From assembly GCA_902472315.1 (NCBI GenBank), contig CABRNM010000007.1, positions 1-64,000 of the forward strand: 64,000 nucleotides of DNA, read 5' to 3'. The notes below the pieces were generated by a model, which made no database searches, was not told the origin of the DNA, and saw nothing but the letters and a program-made list of their open reading frames with translations. The translations under genes were made by a program, and so were the position numbers. The DNA comes from an uncultured Collinsella sp. (GTDB lineage: Bacteria > Actinomycetota > Coriobacteriia > Coriobacteriales > Coriobacteriaceae). Every line of letters begins with the position of its first letter. Within the stretch, counting starts at the first letter, position 1. This document shows, in pieces, positions 37,075 to 45,805 of the stretch.

Positions 37075-37899
37075 CTAATCGAGCACCACAAGCTCGGCGG
37101 GGTCGTAGTCCACGCCCATAAAGGTAAGACCGCATGCGGGCGCCGTAGGACCGGCAGCGGAGCGATCGCAGGCATCAATTACCTCGCGCATCCACTCAGG
37201 ATCGCGGCGATGCATGCCGATCTCGACAAGGGTGCCCACAATGGTTCGCACCATCGAATGTAAAAACGCATTGCCCTCGATGGTAAACGTGAGGATGTCC
37301 TCGCCAAAGGCGACCTCATGACCAAACTCGGCACGCATTACACAACGGTGCGTAGGTTTGCCCACGGCAGAGGCGACCTTGCAAAAGCTCTTAAAGTCCT
37401 GCTCGCCCAAAAGCGCAGGGCAGGCGGCCGCCATCGCATCGACGTCGAGGGGATAGCGATGCCACCACACTGCACCGCGTGACAGCACGGGCCGCGCGTC
37501 ACGGTCGGCAATGCGATAGGTGTACGTGCGAGAACGCGCGTCAAAACGTGCAGAAAAGCCCTTACGAGCCTTGTAGACCTCGTTTATGGCGATATCTTTG
37601 CCCAGGAGGGCATCCATAGCCCTCAGCCACCTCCGGCGCGTATACGCAAGCTCAGCGTCCGTTACGGGCACGCTGATGTATTGGGCCACCGCATGAACGC
37701 CGGCATCGGTACGCCCCGCGCACGTCAGATCGATTGGGCGGCGCAGCAACGTCTCGATGGCACGGCGCAGCTCGCCCGCAACCGTCGACTGGCCCGGCTG
37801 TTCGGCAAATCCGCTATAGGAGGAGCCATCATAGGCCACGCGAAATACAAGGGTGGCGTCGAGCTCGGGGGTCGAATTGAAATCTGACGGCGCAGTCAT
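37075..37899 (-). CDS. truA: tRNA pseudouridine(38-40) synthase TruA
   Basis: TruA (274 residues) converts uridines 38-40 of the tRNA anticodon stem to pseudouridine. CAGRTDAGVHAVAQ near residue 60 holds the catalytic aspartate. FRVAYDGSSYSGFAEQPGQSTV opens the protein, and FLHSMVRTIVGTLVEIG is the conserved C-terminal motif. GGGAG lies six bases before the ATG. It follows rplQ, the usual order, but a strong terminator separates them. Confidence 0.95.
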   Translation of the reverse strand: MTAPSDFNSTPELDATLVFRVAYDGSSYSGFAEQPGQSTVAGELRRAIETLLRRPIDLTCAGRTDAGVHAVAQYISVPVTDAELAYTRRRWLRAMDALLGKDIAINEVYKARKGFSARFDARSRTYTYRIADRDARPVLSRGAVWWHRYPLDVDAMAAACPALLGEQDFKSFCKVASAVGKPTHRCVMRAEFGHEVAFGEDILTFTIEGNAFLHSMVRTIVGTLVEIGMHRRDPEWMREVIDACDRSAAGPTAPACGLTFMGVDYDPAELVVLD

Positions 37900-37933
37900 G
37901 GGCGCTCCCAACAAACTAGCAACGGTATTGCGA

Positions 37934-37965
37934 CAAAAAAAGAGGGGTACGCGAACGTACCCCTC
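37934..37965 (-). terminator. Terminator of the ribosomal-protein/rpoA operon
   Basis: GAGGGGTAC pairs with GTACCCCTC, and on the minus strand seven U residues follow. It ends the long transcript after rplQ and separates it from truA. Confidence 0.92.
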
Positions 37966-37991
37966 GAATATAGCCTATGCAGACAGAATGT

Positions 37992-38459
37992 CTACTCAGC
38001 GGTCTCCTCAGCAGGAGCCTCCTCGACAGCCTCGACCTTCTTGGGAGCAGCGGCCTTCTTGGGGGCCGGAGCAGCCTTCTTGGCCTTAGGCGTGCAAGGC
38101 TCGGTGACGAGCTCCATGATAACGATAGGAGCGTTATCGCCCTTACGGTTACCGAGCTTCATGATGCGGGTGTAACCGCCGTTGCGGTCCTGCCACATGC
38201 CCTGAGCAGCCTTGTCGAAGATCTCGGCAACGAGCTGCTTATCGCCGAGCTTGGCGATAGCCAGACGACGAGAGTGCAGGTCGCCCTTCTTGGCCCAGGT
38301 GATGATCGGGTCGACGACCGAACGCAGCGCCTTAGCGCGGGTCTCGGTGGTCTTGATGCGGTCGTTCTCGAAGAGGGCCTTAGCAAGGCTCTTCTTCATG
38401 GCCTTGGTGTGGCTCGCATCGGTGCCGAGCTTCAGGCCCTTCTTAACGTTGTGACGCAT
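37992..38459 (-). CDS. rplQ: Ribosomal protein L17
   Basis: L17 (155 residues) is a large-subunit protein near the exit tunnel. MRHNVKKGLKLGTDASHTKAMKKSLAKALFENDRI is the conserved N-terminus. After about residue 125 there is a Lys/Ala/Pro- then Glu-rich tail (APAPKKAAAPKKVEAVEEAPAEE) beyond the usual 117-130-residue core. It is last in the operon, 30 bases after rpoA. Confidence 0.96.
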   Translation of the reverse strand: MRHNVKKGLKLGTDASHTKAMKKSLAKALFENDRIKTTETRAKALRSVVDPIITWAKKGDLHSRRLAIAKLGDKQLVAEIFDKAAQGMWQDRNGGYTRIMKLGNRKGDNAPIVIMELVTEPCTPKAKKAAPAPKKAAAPKKVEAVEEAPAEETAE

Positions 38460-38489
38460 GGTCTAGTTTCTCCTCAAATATGCGAAGCA

Positions 38490-39431
38490 TTAAGCCTTCA
38501 GGCTCAGGCCCATGGACTCAAGCTTGTCCTTCACTTCCTCGATCGACTTAACACCGAAGTTACGGATGTTGAGCAGATCGTTCTCCGAGAACTCAACGAG
38601 CTGACGGACCGAGTGAATGCTGGCGCGCTTAAGGCAGTTGTAGGAACGGACGGAAAGGTCCAGGTCCTCGATCTGCTTGTCCAGCTCGGCGTTGTCGTTG
38701 GTGACCTCGGGAGCGAAGATCGAAGCCTCCTCCTCGACCTCGGGGGTCTCGGCAAGGTTCATAAAGGCGGCCATATGCTGGTTGATGATATTGGCAGCCT
38801 GGACCACGGCGTCGCGCGGAGCGATGGAACCGTTGGTCTCGATCTCGAGGACAAGGCGGTCGTAGTCGGTATGCTGGCCGACACGGCAAGCCTCAACGAG
38901 CTTGGCGCAACGGGACACCGGCGAGTACAGCGAGTCGACGTTGATCACACCGATGGGATCGTTGTCACGCTTGTTAGCCTCGCCAGAGACATAGCCGCGG
39001 CCATAGCCGATGCGCATGCTCATGGTGAGATGGCCACCCTCGGTGAGCGTAGCAATGTGCTGCTCGGGGTTGACCAGCTCAAACTCGGACGGAATAAAGA
39101 AGTCCGCACCGGTGACCTCGCAGGGGCCGTCAACCGAGATGGTGGCGGTCGCCTCGTCGGTCGTGCCGAGAGCCCTGAAGACAAGACCCTTGACATTCAG
39201 GACGATGTCGGTGACATCCTCGACCATGTTAGGGATGGTCATGAACTCGTGCTGCGCATCATCGATCTGAATGGCCTCGACGGCGGCACCCTCGAGCGAG
39301 GACAGAAGAACACGACGAAGCGAGTTACCCAGCGTATCGCCGTAGCCACGCTCGAGCGGCTCGACGGAGACACGAGCAGAGGTCTCGTTGATCTCTTCGA
39401 CCTGAACCTGAGGCCTAATGAATTCTGACAT
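38490..39431 (-). CDS. rpoA: RNA polymerase alpha subunit
   Basis: RpoA (313 residues) is the assembly platform of RNA polymerase. The N-terminal dimerisation domain includes LERGYGDTLGNSLRRVLLSSLEGAAV near residues 26-52. The C-terminal domain (about 240-305; LDLSVRSYNCLKRASIHSVRQLVEFSENDLLNIRNFGVKSIEEV) binds UP elements and activators. The acidic linker around residues 215-240 is typical. GGAGG precedes the ATG. Confidence 0.97.
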   Translation of the reverse strand: MSEFIRPQVQVEEINETSARVSVEPLERGYGDTLGNSLRRVLLSSLEGAAVEAIQIDDAQHEFMTIPNMVEDVTDIVLNVKGLVFRALGTTDEATATISVDGPCEVTGADFFIPSEFELVNPEQHIATLTEGGHLTMSMRIGYGRGYVSGEANKRDNDPIGVINVDSLYSPVSRCAKLVEACRVGQHTDYDRLVLEIETNGSIAPRDAVVQAANIINQHMAAFMNLAETPEVEEEASIFAPEVTNDNAELDKQIEDLDLSVRSYNCLKRASIHSVRQLVEFSENDLLNIRNFGVKSIEEVKDKLESMGLSLKA

Positions 39432-39463
39432 GTATTACCTCCAGCCTCAGCAGCCCGGATGGA

Positions 39464-40060
39464 CTACTTAGAGTAGAGCTCGACGATGAGCTGCTCGTTG
39501 ATATCACCGCTGATCTGCTCACGCGTCGGCAGAGCGAGCACGTTACCAGACAGCTTCTCGATATCGACCTCGAGCCAGCCAGGGACCTCAAAGCGCTCGG
39601 AGGAAATCAGGGCCTCCTTGATGGGGAGGAGGTCACGGAACTTCTCGCCGACAGCGACGACGTCGCCGGCCTTGACGCGGTAGGACGGGATGTCCACGCG
39701 CTTGCCGTTCACGGTGAAGTGACCGTGACGGACGGACTGACGAGCCTCTTTGCGGGTGCGGGCGAAGCCAAGACGGAAGACGACGTTGTCGAGGCGAGAC
39801 TCAAGGATGATCATGAGGTTCTCACCGGTGACGCCGTTCATCTTACGGGCCTTGTTGAAGTAGCCGTGGAACTGCTTCTCCAGAACGCCATAGATGAACT
39901 TGACCTTCTGCTTCTCACGCAGCTGCATGCCGTACTCAGATTCCTTGCGACGGCGCTTGGGCTGACGGATAGATTCCTTCTTGCTGCTGTAACCGAGCTC
40001 AGCGGGATCGATCCCGAGCTGACGGCAGCGCTTAAGAACAGGAGTCCTGTCGATTGCCAT
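39464..40060 (-). CDS. rpsD: Ribosomal protein S4
   Basis: S4 (198 residues) starts 16S rRNA assembly. The S4 RNA-binding domain (LESRLDNVVFRLGFARTRKEARQSVRHGHFTVNGKRVDIPSYRVKAGD) covers residues 88-150. The N-terminal zinc-type cysteines of some S4 proteins are absent (C- form). It sits between rpsK and rpoA, the usual bacterial alpha-operon order. Confidence 0.97.
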   Translation of the reverse strand: MAIDRTPVLKRCRQLGIDPAELGYSSKKESIRQPKRRRKESEYGMQLREKQKVKFIYGVLEKQFHGYFNKARKMNGVTGENLMIILESRLDNVVFRLGFARTRKEARQSVRHGHFTVNGKRVDIPSYRVKAGDVVAVGEKFRDLLPIKEALISSERFEVPGWLEVDIEKLSGNVLALPTREQISGDINEQLIVELYSK

Positions 40061-40079
40061 ATTGATACGATCCTTTCAG

Positions 40080-40484
40080 TTACACGCGGCGACGCTTCTT
40101 GGGGCGGCAGCCGTTGTGCGGAATGGGGGTCTTGTCCTGGATGCTCGAGACCTCGAGGCCAGCAGCCTGGAGGGAGCGGATGGCGGTCTCACGACCGGAG
40201 CCGGGGCCCTTGACGAAGACGGAAACCTTCTTCATACCGTGCTCCATGGCCTGCTTGGCAGCAGCCTCGGCAGCCATCTGGGCAGCGAACGGCGTGGACT
40301 TACGGGAGCCCTTGAAGCCCACCTGGCCAGCCGACTTCCAGGAAATGACGTTGCCCTGGGGATCGGTGATCGAAACGATCGTGTTGTTGAACGTAGAACG
40401 AATGTGAGCCTGGCCCACGGAAATGTTCTTACGGTCCGCGCGCTTCAGACGGGCAGCGCGAACGTTCTTCTTAGCAGTAGCCAT
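40080..40484 (-). CDS. rpsK: Ribosomal protein S11
   Basis: S11 (134 residues) lies on the platform of the small subunit. IRSTFNNTIVSITDPQGNVISWKSAGQVGFKGSRKSTPFAAQ is the conserved core. The C-terminus is IPHNGCRPKKRRRV. It lies 14 bases after rpsM. No internal irregularity is seen. Confidence 0.97.
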   Translation of the reverse strand: MATAKKNVRAARLKRADRKNISVGQAHIRSTFNNTIVSITDPQGNVISWKSAGQVGFKGSRKSTPFAAQMAAEAAAKQAMEHGMKKVSVFVKGPGSGRETAIRSLQAAGLEVSSIQDKTPIPHNGCRPKKRRRV

Positions 40485-40498
40485 CTATCTAGCGCTCC

Positions 40499-40873
40499 TT
40501 ATTTCTTCTTCTTAGCACCGATCTGACGCTTCGGGCCCTTACGGGTACGAGCGTTAGTGTGGGTGCGCTGGCCGCGGACCGGGAGGCCCTTGCGGTGACG
40601 AAGGCCGCGGTTGCAGCCGATGTCCATAAGGCGCTTGACGTTCTGGTTGCGCTCACGGCGGAGGTCACCCTCAACCATGATCTGGTTCTTGTCGATATAA
40701 TCGCGGATGGCGTTAACCTCATCCTCGGTGAGGTCCTTAACGCGCGTATCCACGTTAACGTTGCACTCGACGCAAATCTTCGTCGCAGTGGTGCGGCCGA
40801 TGCCGTAAATGTAGGTCAGACCGATCTCAACGCGCTTCTCACGCGGGAGGTCGACACCATTAATACGGGCCAA
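40499..40873 (-). CDS. rpsM: Ribosomal protein S13
   Basis: S13 (124 residues) contacts tRNA and the 50S subunit at bridge B1. MARINGVDLPREKRVEIGLTYIYGIGRTTATKI opens the protein, and GLRHRKGLPVRGQRTHTNARTRKGP is the conserved basic C-terminus, ending in four lysines. It follows rpmJ by 14 bases. Confidence 0.97.
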   Translation of the reverse strand: MARINGVDLPREKRVEIGLTYIYGIGRTTATKICVECNVNVDTRVKDLTEDEVNAIRDYIDKNQIMVEGDLRRERNQNVKRLMDIGCNRGLRHRKGLPVRGQRTHTNARTRKGPKRQIGAKKKK

Positions 40874-40887
40874 CGTAGTCTCCTCTC

Positions 40888-41001
40888 TTAACCCTGACGC
40901 TGCTTATGACGGGGGTTCTCGCAAATGACGAGGACCTTGCCATGGCGCCTAATGATTTTGCACTTATCGCACATCTTCTTGACCGAAGGACGTACCTTCA
41001 T
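40888..41001 (-). CDS. rpmJ: Ribosomal protein L36
   Basis: The 37-residue L36 reads MKVRPSVKKMCDKCKIIRRH, then GKVLVICENPRHKQRQG. It has the zinc ligands C11, C14, C27 and H32 typical of the C+ type. It lies between infA and rpsM, its usual place. GAAAGGAAG precedes the ATG. Confidence 0.95.
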   Translation of the reverse strand: MKVRPSVKKMCDKCKIIRRHGKVLVICENPRHKQRQG

Positions 41002-41151
41002 CGTTCTTCCTTTCGGTAGCGCTCAAACTACTTCCCTACTATCTACTCGCCCAGCCGCAGGCGTTTAAAACTATGGCTGGTCTTCACACACAATCCGACC
41101 GTAGGTTGAGCTAAGCCTGCAGTCGGAAAAGGAGTGCGTGTATGCGTGCCG

Positions 41152-41370
41152 CTATTTATAGCGATAGGTGATGCGGCCGCGGGTCAGGTCGTACGGGGAA
41201 AGCTCCACGACAACCCTGTCACCGGGGAGAATACGGATGTAATTCATTCGGATCTTGCCAGAAATGTTGCACAGAACCGAATGACCGTTCTCGAGCTCGA
41301 CCTTAAACATGGCGTTGGGCAGCGGTTCCTTTACCGTACCCTCGAGCTCAATTGCGTCTTCCTTCTTCAC
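41152..41370 (-). CDS. infA: Translation initiation factor IF-1
   Basis: IF-1 (72 residues) is a single S1/OB fold: VKKEDAIELEGTVKEPLPNAMFKVELENGH, SVLCNISGKIRMNYIRILPGDRV. It binds the ribosomal A site during initiation. The GTG start at this position gives the family-standard N-terminus. A TTG two codons earlier is also possible. The ribosome site is weak. A 150-base gap with two small hairpins separates it from rpmJ. Confidence 0.94.
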   Translation of the reverse strand: MKKEDAIELEGTVKEPLPNAMFKVELENGHSVLCNISGKIRMNYIRILPGDRVVVELSPYDLTRGRITYRYK

Positions 41371-41474
41371 AAGCAATCATCTTTCTCTAGAAAACGACAG
41401 CGATTGAGTATTCTACAACACGTATGCACGCATCGTAATAACTTCGTAATGGCTCCACAACTACGTGGAACTTG

Positions 41475-42263
41475 TTACATTTCTCCGCCCTGGAGCGAAC
41501 ACCAGGATCCTTGCGCGTCGGTGGTGAGAATCACCGGACCGTCATTGGTAATGGCGACGGTGTTCTCGTAGTGCGCGGCGGGCAGGTGGTCGTTGGTCGT
41601 AACAATCCAACCGTCGGAGCCCGTGCTCACATGGTTGGAACCCATCGTAACCATCGGCTCGATGGCAATGACCATGCCGGCCTGGAGGCGAACGCCCCTC
41701 CCCTTCTTTCCATAGTTAGGAACGTTGGGGTCCTCGTGCATCACGCGGCCAATGCCATGGCCCACATAATCACGAAGCACGCCGTAACCGTGAGACTCGG
41801 CGAGGTACTGAACGGCATAACCGACGTCCCCGATATGGTTACCGGGAACAGCCTGCTCGATGGCAGCCTTAAGGCAATCGCGCGTGACCTCGCACAAAGC
41901 CTTGGCTTCGGGCGTGGGGGTGCCGACGAAAAACGTCCATGCGTTATCGCCGACCCAACCGTCGACAACGGCTCCCGTATCGATGGAGATGATATCGCCA
42001 TCGCGCAGGATCATGTCAGGGTTGGGAATACCGTGGACCACGGCATCGTTAATCGATGCGCAAATGGTCCCCGGGAACCCGCCGTAACCCTTAAAGGCAG
42101 GGGTGCCGCCATGCATGCGGATAATCTGCTCCGCGAGCTGATCGAGCTCAAAAGTCGAAACGCCGGGGCGCACCATGGCTCCAACGTGGCGGAGCGCCAT
42201 CTTAGATAGCGCTCCTGCCTTCTTCATCTGCTCGATTTGCGTTGCAGACTTAATCTTGATCAT
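41475..42263 (-). CDS. map: Type I methionine aminopeptidase
   Basis: Map (262 residues) removes the initiator methionine. Metal ligands are visible in SIDTGAVVDGWVGDNAWTF (two Asp), YVGHGIGRVMHEDP (His) and AIEPMVTMGS (Glu). HGIPNPD includes the substrate His. The second-metal Glu lies in the C-terminal part. It overlaps adk by four bases (ATGA), so translation is coupled. The adk-map-infA order is standard. Confidence 0.96.
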   Translation of the reverse strand: MIKIKSATQIEQMKKAGALSKMALRHVGAMVRPGVSTFELDQLAEQIIRMHGGTPAFKGYGGFPGTICASINDAVVHGIPNPDMILRDGDIISIDTGAVVDGWVGDNAWTFFVGTPTPEAKALCEVTRDCLKAAIEQAVPGNHIGDVGYAVQYLAESHGYGVLRDYVGHGIGRVMHEDPNVPNYGKKGRGVRLQAGMVIAIEPMVTMGSNHVSTGSDGWIVTTNDHLPAAHYENTVAITNDGPVILTTDAQGSWCSLQGGEM

Positions 42264-42886
42264 AGACCGAGAGCCTCTTTGACATCCCCGTACACGGTCT
42301 CGCGAGCCTGGTCACCGTTGACCGACTTGAGCAGACCCTGGCCACGATAGTAGTCGACGAGCGGGCTCGTAGACTTCTCGTAGACGTCGAGACGGTTCTT
42401 GATGGTCTCGGGCTTGTCGTCGTCGCGCTGATACATCTCGCCACCACACTTGGGGCAGCTAGCATCGGCAGCGGTGCCGGTGTAACCGCAGGCGCGGCAG
42501 GTGCGACGCGAAGACAGACGATCGATAATGACCTCGGGGGCCACATCGACCAGAAGGGCACAGTCGATCTCGCGACCCATGGCGGAAAGCTCGGAATCGA
42601 GCGTCACAGCCTGGGCGGTGTTGCGCGGGAAGCCGTCGAGGATGAAGCCCTGCTGGGCGTCATCGGCGGCAAGGCGCTCCTTGACAAGGTCGATCACGAG
42701 CTGGTCGGGAACGAGCTCGCCAGCGTCCATGTACTTCTTAGCCTGAATACCAAGCTCGGTGCCACCCTTGACGGCAGCACGCAGCAGGTCGCCCGTGGAA
42801 ATATGGGCGACGCCAAACTCGGCGACGAGCTCCTGTGCGACGGTGCCCTTACCGGCACCCGGAGCTCCGAGCAATACGAGGTTCAT
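42260..42886 (-). CDS. adk: Adenylate kinase
   Basis: Adk (208 residues) balances ATP, ADP and AMP. The P-loop GAPGAGKGT is at residues 7-15. FILDGFPRNTAQA binds AMP. The LID carries four cysteines (CRACGYTGTAADASCPKCGG), the zinc-binding form found in Gram-positive lineages. GGAGG lies eight bases before the ATG. An upstream TTG two codons earlier is less likely. Confidence 0.96.
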   Translation of the reverse strand: MNLVLLGAPGAGKGTVAQELVAEFGVAHISTGDLLRAAVKGGTELGIQAKKYMDAGELVPDQLVIDLVKERLAADDAQQGFILDGFPRNTAQAVTLDSELSAMGREIDCALLVDVAPEVIIDRLSSRRTCRACGYTGTAADASCPKCGGEMYQRDDDKPETIKNRLDVYEKSTSPLVDYYRGQGLLKSVNGDQARETVYGDVKEALGL

Positions 42887-42904
42887 GAGCAATCCTCCTC
42901 TAGC

Positions 42905-44191
42905 CTATTTAAAGAATCCATCGTAATCATACATCTTGATCTGGCCTTCGAGCTTATCGACCGTGTCGAGCACGACGCCGACCATGATGAGGATGGACGT
43001 GCCGCCAAATGCCTGGATCAGATGGTTACCCGTGAAGGAGAAGATGATCGAAGGCACGATGGCGATGAGCGCCAAAAAGACAGCGCTGGGAAGCGTGATC
43101 TTGTTGAGCGCGTTCTTGATGTAGGCCGCGGTAGCCCTACCCGGACGGACGCCCGGAATAAAGCCGCCCTGCTTCTTAAGGTTATCGGCCGTGTCATCGG
43201 GGTTGAACACCATGGAGGTGTAGAAGTACGCGAAGAACACGATGAGGACAACGTTAAGCACCCAGTTGAGCCAACCGGTCGAAAGCGCGGAGGCAACTGC
43301 CTGAATCCAGCCGATGCCGGGGAAGAACACGGCAATCTGAGCCGGGAAGTACAGCAGCGCCGAAGCGAAGATGATCGGCACGACACCCGCGGTGTTGACC
43401 TTGATGGGCAGGTAGGTGGTCTGGCCACCCATCATGCGACGGCCCACGACGCGCTTAGCGTAGGAGACCGGGATGCGGCGCTGGCCGCGCTCAAGGAAAA
43501 CAATCAGCGGGATAACCAGCAGGATGATGGCGCAGATGATCACCATGGTGATGATGCCACCGGCATTGCCCTCGGTGCTGGAGAAGATAGCCTGCGGCAG
43601 ACCGGCCATGATGTTCGCGAAGATGATCAGCGACATGCCATTGCCGATACCGCGCTGGGTGATGAGCTCACCAATCCACATGATCAGCATGGCGCCCGCG
43701 GTGAGCGTACCGACGATCATGAGGTCGAAGATGATCTCGGGAGCGCCGGCGCCATTGAAGCTGATGCCGAAGCTCTTAAAGAGGAAGAGGTAACCCACGG
43801 AGTTGAGGATTGCCAGAGCCAGGGTGAGGTAACGCGAATACTGCGTAATCTTGGTCTGACCGACCTCGCCCTCGCGGGCAAGCTCATGCAGGGAAGGCAC
43901 GACGGCCTGGAGCATCTGGAGGATGATCGAGCTGGTGATGTAAGGCATGATGCCCAGCGAAAACACCGACACATAGCTCAACGCGCCGCCAGAGAAAAGA
44001 TTCAGGAGGGCCATAGCACCTGCGGCGACCGAATTGTTATCGGTCGAGAAAAGGCCCAGCATCCCCTGGAAGGGAATGCCGGGCACAGGAACGTGCGCAC
44101 CAATGCGGTACACGACGAGCATAGCTATGGTAAAAAGAATCTTTTCGCGCAATTCTTTGATGCGGAAAGCATTCTTAAGACCATTTAGCAC
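42905..44191 (-). CDS. secY: Protein translocase subunit SecY
   Basis: SecY (428 residues) forms the protein-conducting channel. Ten membrane segments can be traced from KILFTIAMLVVYRIGAHVPVPGI to the C-terminus. The plug region follows TM1, and the cytoplasmic loop with SYAKRVVGRRMMGGQTTYLPIKVNTAGVVPIIFA is typical. It starts with GTG overlapping the end of rplO by seven bases, so translation is coupled to L15. It works with SecA, encoded 20 kb away. Confidence 0.96.
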   Translation of the reverse strand: MLNGLKNAFRIKELREKILFTIAMLVVYRIGAHVPVPGIPFQGMLGLFSTDNNSVAAGAMALLNLFSGGALSYVSVFSLGIMPYITSSIILQMLQAVVPSLHELAREGEVGQTKITQYSRYLTLALAILNSVGYLFLFKSFGISFNGAGAPEIIFDLMIVGTLTAGAMLIMWIGELITQRGIGNGMSLIIFANIMAGLPQAIFSSTEGNAGGIITMVIICAIILLVIPLIVFLERGQRRIPVSYAKRVVGRRMMGGQTTYLPIKVNTAGVVPIIFASALLYFPAQIAVFFPGIGWIQAVASALSTGWLNWVLNVVLIVFFAYFYTSMVFNPDDTADNLKKQGGFIPGVRPGRATAAYIKNALNKITLPSAVFLALIAIVPSIIFSFTGNHLIQAFGGTSILIMVGVVLDTVDKLEGQIKMYDYDGFFK

Positions 44192-44634
44192 GGCAGCTCG
44201 ACCTTTCCGCCGGCGGCCTCGATCTTGGCCTGCGCAGAAGCGCTGACCTTGTCGACCTTGACCGTGAACTTCTTGGTGAGCTCACCATTGCCGAGCACCT
44301 TGACGGGCTCGAACTCGCTCTTGGTGATGCGAGCGGCCTTAAGAGCGGCACCGTCGATCACAGCGCCGTCCTCGAACTTGCGCTCGAGACGCTCAACGTT
44401 AACAGCGGTGTACTCGATACGACGGGGGTTGCGGAAGCCCGGAAGCTTGGGCAGGCGCATGGCCAGCGGAGTCTGGCCACCCTCGAAGCCGGCACCCTTG
44501 GTGCCGCCAGAGCGGGAACCCTGGCCCTTCTGACCGCGGCCAGAAGTGGTGCCGTGACCCGAAGAATTGCCACGGCCGACGCGCTTGCGGTTCTTGGTGG
44601 AACCGGGCGCGGGAGTAAGATCGTGAAGCTGCAT
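44185..44634 (-). CDS. rplO: Ribosomal protein L15
   Basis: L15 (149 residues) starts MQLHDLTPAPGSTKNRKRVGRGNSSGHGTTSGRGQKGQGSRSGG, the Gly/Arg-rich extension that threads into 23S rRNA. It is followed by GGQTPLAMRLPKLPGF. It lies three bases after rpmD and overlaps secY. Confidence 0.97.
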   Translation of the reverse strand: MQLHDLTPAPGSTKNRKRVGRGNSSGHGTTSGRGQKGQGSRSGGTKGAGFEGGQTPLAMRLPKLPGFRNPRRIEYTAVNVERLERKFEDGAVIDGAALKAARITKSEFEPVKVLGNGELTKKFTVKVDKVSASAQAKIEAAGGKVELPC

Positions 44635-44637
44635 TTG

Positions 44638-44820
44638 CTACTCCTCTACAATCTCGACAAGGTGCTTGACCTTGAAGATCATGCCGCGGACGGACTCGTT
44701 GTCAGCAATCTCGCGAACCTCGCGGATCCTGTGGAGACCGAGGGCACGGACAGTACGGACCTGGTCCTGCTTGCAACCGTTGGTGCTGCGGACCTGCTTG
44801 ATCTTGATGGTGTCAGCCAT
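44638..44820 (-). CDS. rpmD: Ribosomal protein L30
   Basis: L30 (60 residues) reads KIKQVRSTNGCKQDQVRTVRALGLHRIREVREIADNESVRGMIFKVKHLVEIVEE and is full length. It sits between rpsE and rplO, each within three bases. Confidence 0.96.
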   Translation of the reverse strand: MADTIKIKQVRSTNGCKQDQVRTVRALGLHRIREVREIADNESVRGMIFKVKHLVEIVEE

Positions 44821-44822
44821 GC

Positions 44823-45347
44823 TTAGTTCTCCTTACCGACGAACATCTCGGAGACCGTCAGGCCACGGCGAGCCGCGACGTCTTCAGGGCTGGAGAGCTC
44901 CTTGAGGCCCTCGACGGCAGCCTTGATGATGTTGAGGCCGTTGTCGGTACCGAGGGACTTGGACAGGACGTTCTTGATGCCAGCAAGCTCAAAGAGGGGA
45001 CGCACAGCGCCGCCGGCGATAACGCCGGTACCCTCGACAGCGGGCTTGATGATGATGCGGCCGGCACCAAAGTGGCCGAGAACCTCGTGCGGGATGGTGC
45101 CCTGCTCGGTCACCGGCACGTGGAACATGTTCTTCTTGGCATCGAGAGATGCCTTGGAGATGGCCATGGGCACCTCAGCGGACTTGCCCATGCCAACGCC
45201 GACGTTGCCCTTGCCGTCGCCAACGACGACGAGAGCGACGAGGCTCATGCGACGACCACCCTTGACGGTCTTCGACACGCGGTTGATGTAAACGACGCGC
45301 TCCTCGAACTCGGAGGCCTCGCGCTGCTGCTTCTGATTACGAGCCAT
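44823..45347 (-). CDS. rpsE: Ribosomal protein S5
   Basis: S5 (174 residues) has the double-stranded RNA-binding N-domain (RVVYINRVSKTVKGGRRMSLVALVVVGDGKGNVGVGMGKS). The C-domain includes GAGRIIIKPAVEGTGVIAGGAVRPLFELAGI. It affects decoding accuracy in the small subunit. It lies 14 bases after rplR. Confidence 0.97.
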   Translation of the reverse strand: MARNQKQQREASEFEERVVYINRVSKTVKGGRRMSLVALVVVGDGKGNVGVGMGKSAEVPMAISKASLDAKKNMFHVPVTEQGTIPHEVLGHFGAGRIIIKPAVEGTGVIAGGAVRPLFELAGIKNVLSKSLGTDNGLNIIKAAVEGLKELSSPEDVAARRGLTVSEMFVGKEN

Positions 45348-45361
45348 GTGCTACATACCTC

Positions 45362-45730
45362 CTAGAACTCGAGACCGGCGGCACGAGCACCGTCGGCGAG
45401 GGCCTTGACGCGGCCATGGTAGATACGGCCACCGCGATCGAAGGCGACCTTGGTGATGCCGGCCTCGATGGCGCGCTTGCCAACGAGCTGACCGACCTTC
45501 TCCGCAGCCTCCTTGTTCGAGGTGTGGGTGCCCTTGAACTCGGCCTCGAGGGTCGAGGCAGAGACGAGCGTCAGGCTGGAGCCCTTGCTGTCGTCGATGA
45601 TCTGGGCATAGATGTTGGCGTTAGTACGGGTCACGCGAAGACGCGGACGCTCGGAGGTACCCGAGACCTTGCCGCGAACACGACGCTGACGACGCTTGAG
45701 GCCTTCCAGCTTCGCCTTATGCTTGTTCAT
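45362..45730 (-). CDS. rplR: Ribosomal protein L18
   Basis: L18 (122 residues) binds 5S rRNA together with L5. The N-terminal RRQRRVRGKVSGTSERPRLRVTRTNANIYAQIIDD and the C-terminal VAFDRGGRIYHGRVKALADGARAAGLEF match the family. A 75-base gap with a hairpin separates it from rplF. Confidence 0.97.
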   Translation of the reverse strand: MNKHKAKLEGLKRRQRRVRGKVSGTSERPRLRVTRTNANIYAQIIDDSKGSSLTLVSASTLEAEFKGTHTSNKEAAEKVGQLVGKRAIEAGITKVAFDRGGRIYHGRVKALADGARAAGLEF

Positions 45731-45758
45731 ACGTAAACTCCTAAAAAGGTTGATCTTG

Positions 45759-45780
45759 CCAGCACCTGACGGGGTGCTGG
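45759..45780 (-). other. RNA hairpin between rplF and rplR
   Basis: CCAGCACC pairs perfectly with GGTGCTGG around a six-base loop, without a directly adjoining U-tract (CTTTTTA lies 15 bases on). It may be a weak terminator, a processing signal or a regulatory site in the polycistronic message. Confidence 0.5.
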
Positions 45781-45805
45781 TCTTATGCGAGTGAGTCGGT
45801 TACGA

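Noticed and set aside
41002..41151. Small gene between infA and rpmJ
   Set aside because: No frame with a ribosome site is present; only two weak hairpins and a leader-like sequence are seen.
42803..44188. Plus-strand frame of about 460 codons opposite secY
   Set aside because: It is an antisense shadow rich in Asp, His and Arg; secY is unambiguous.
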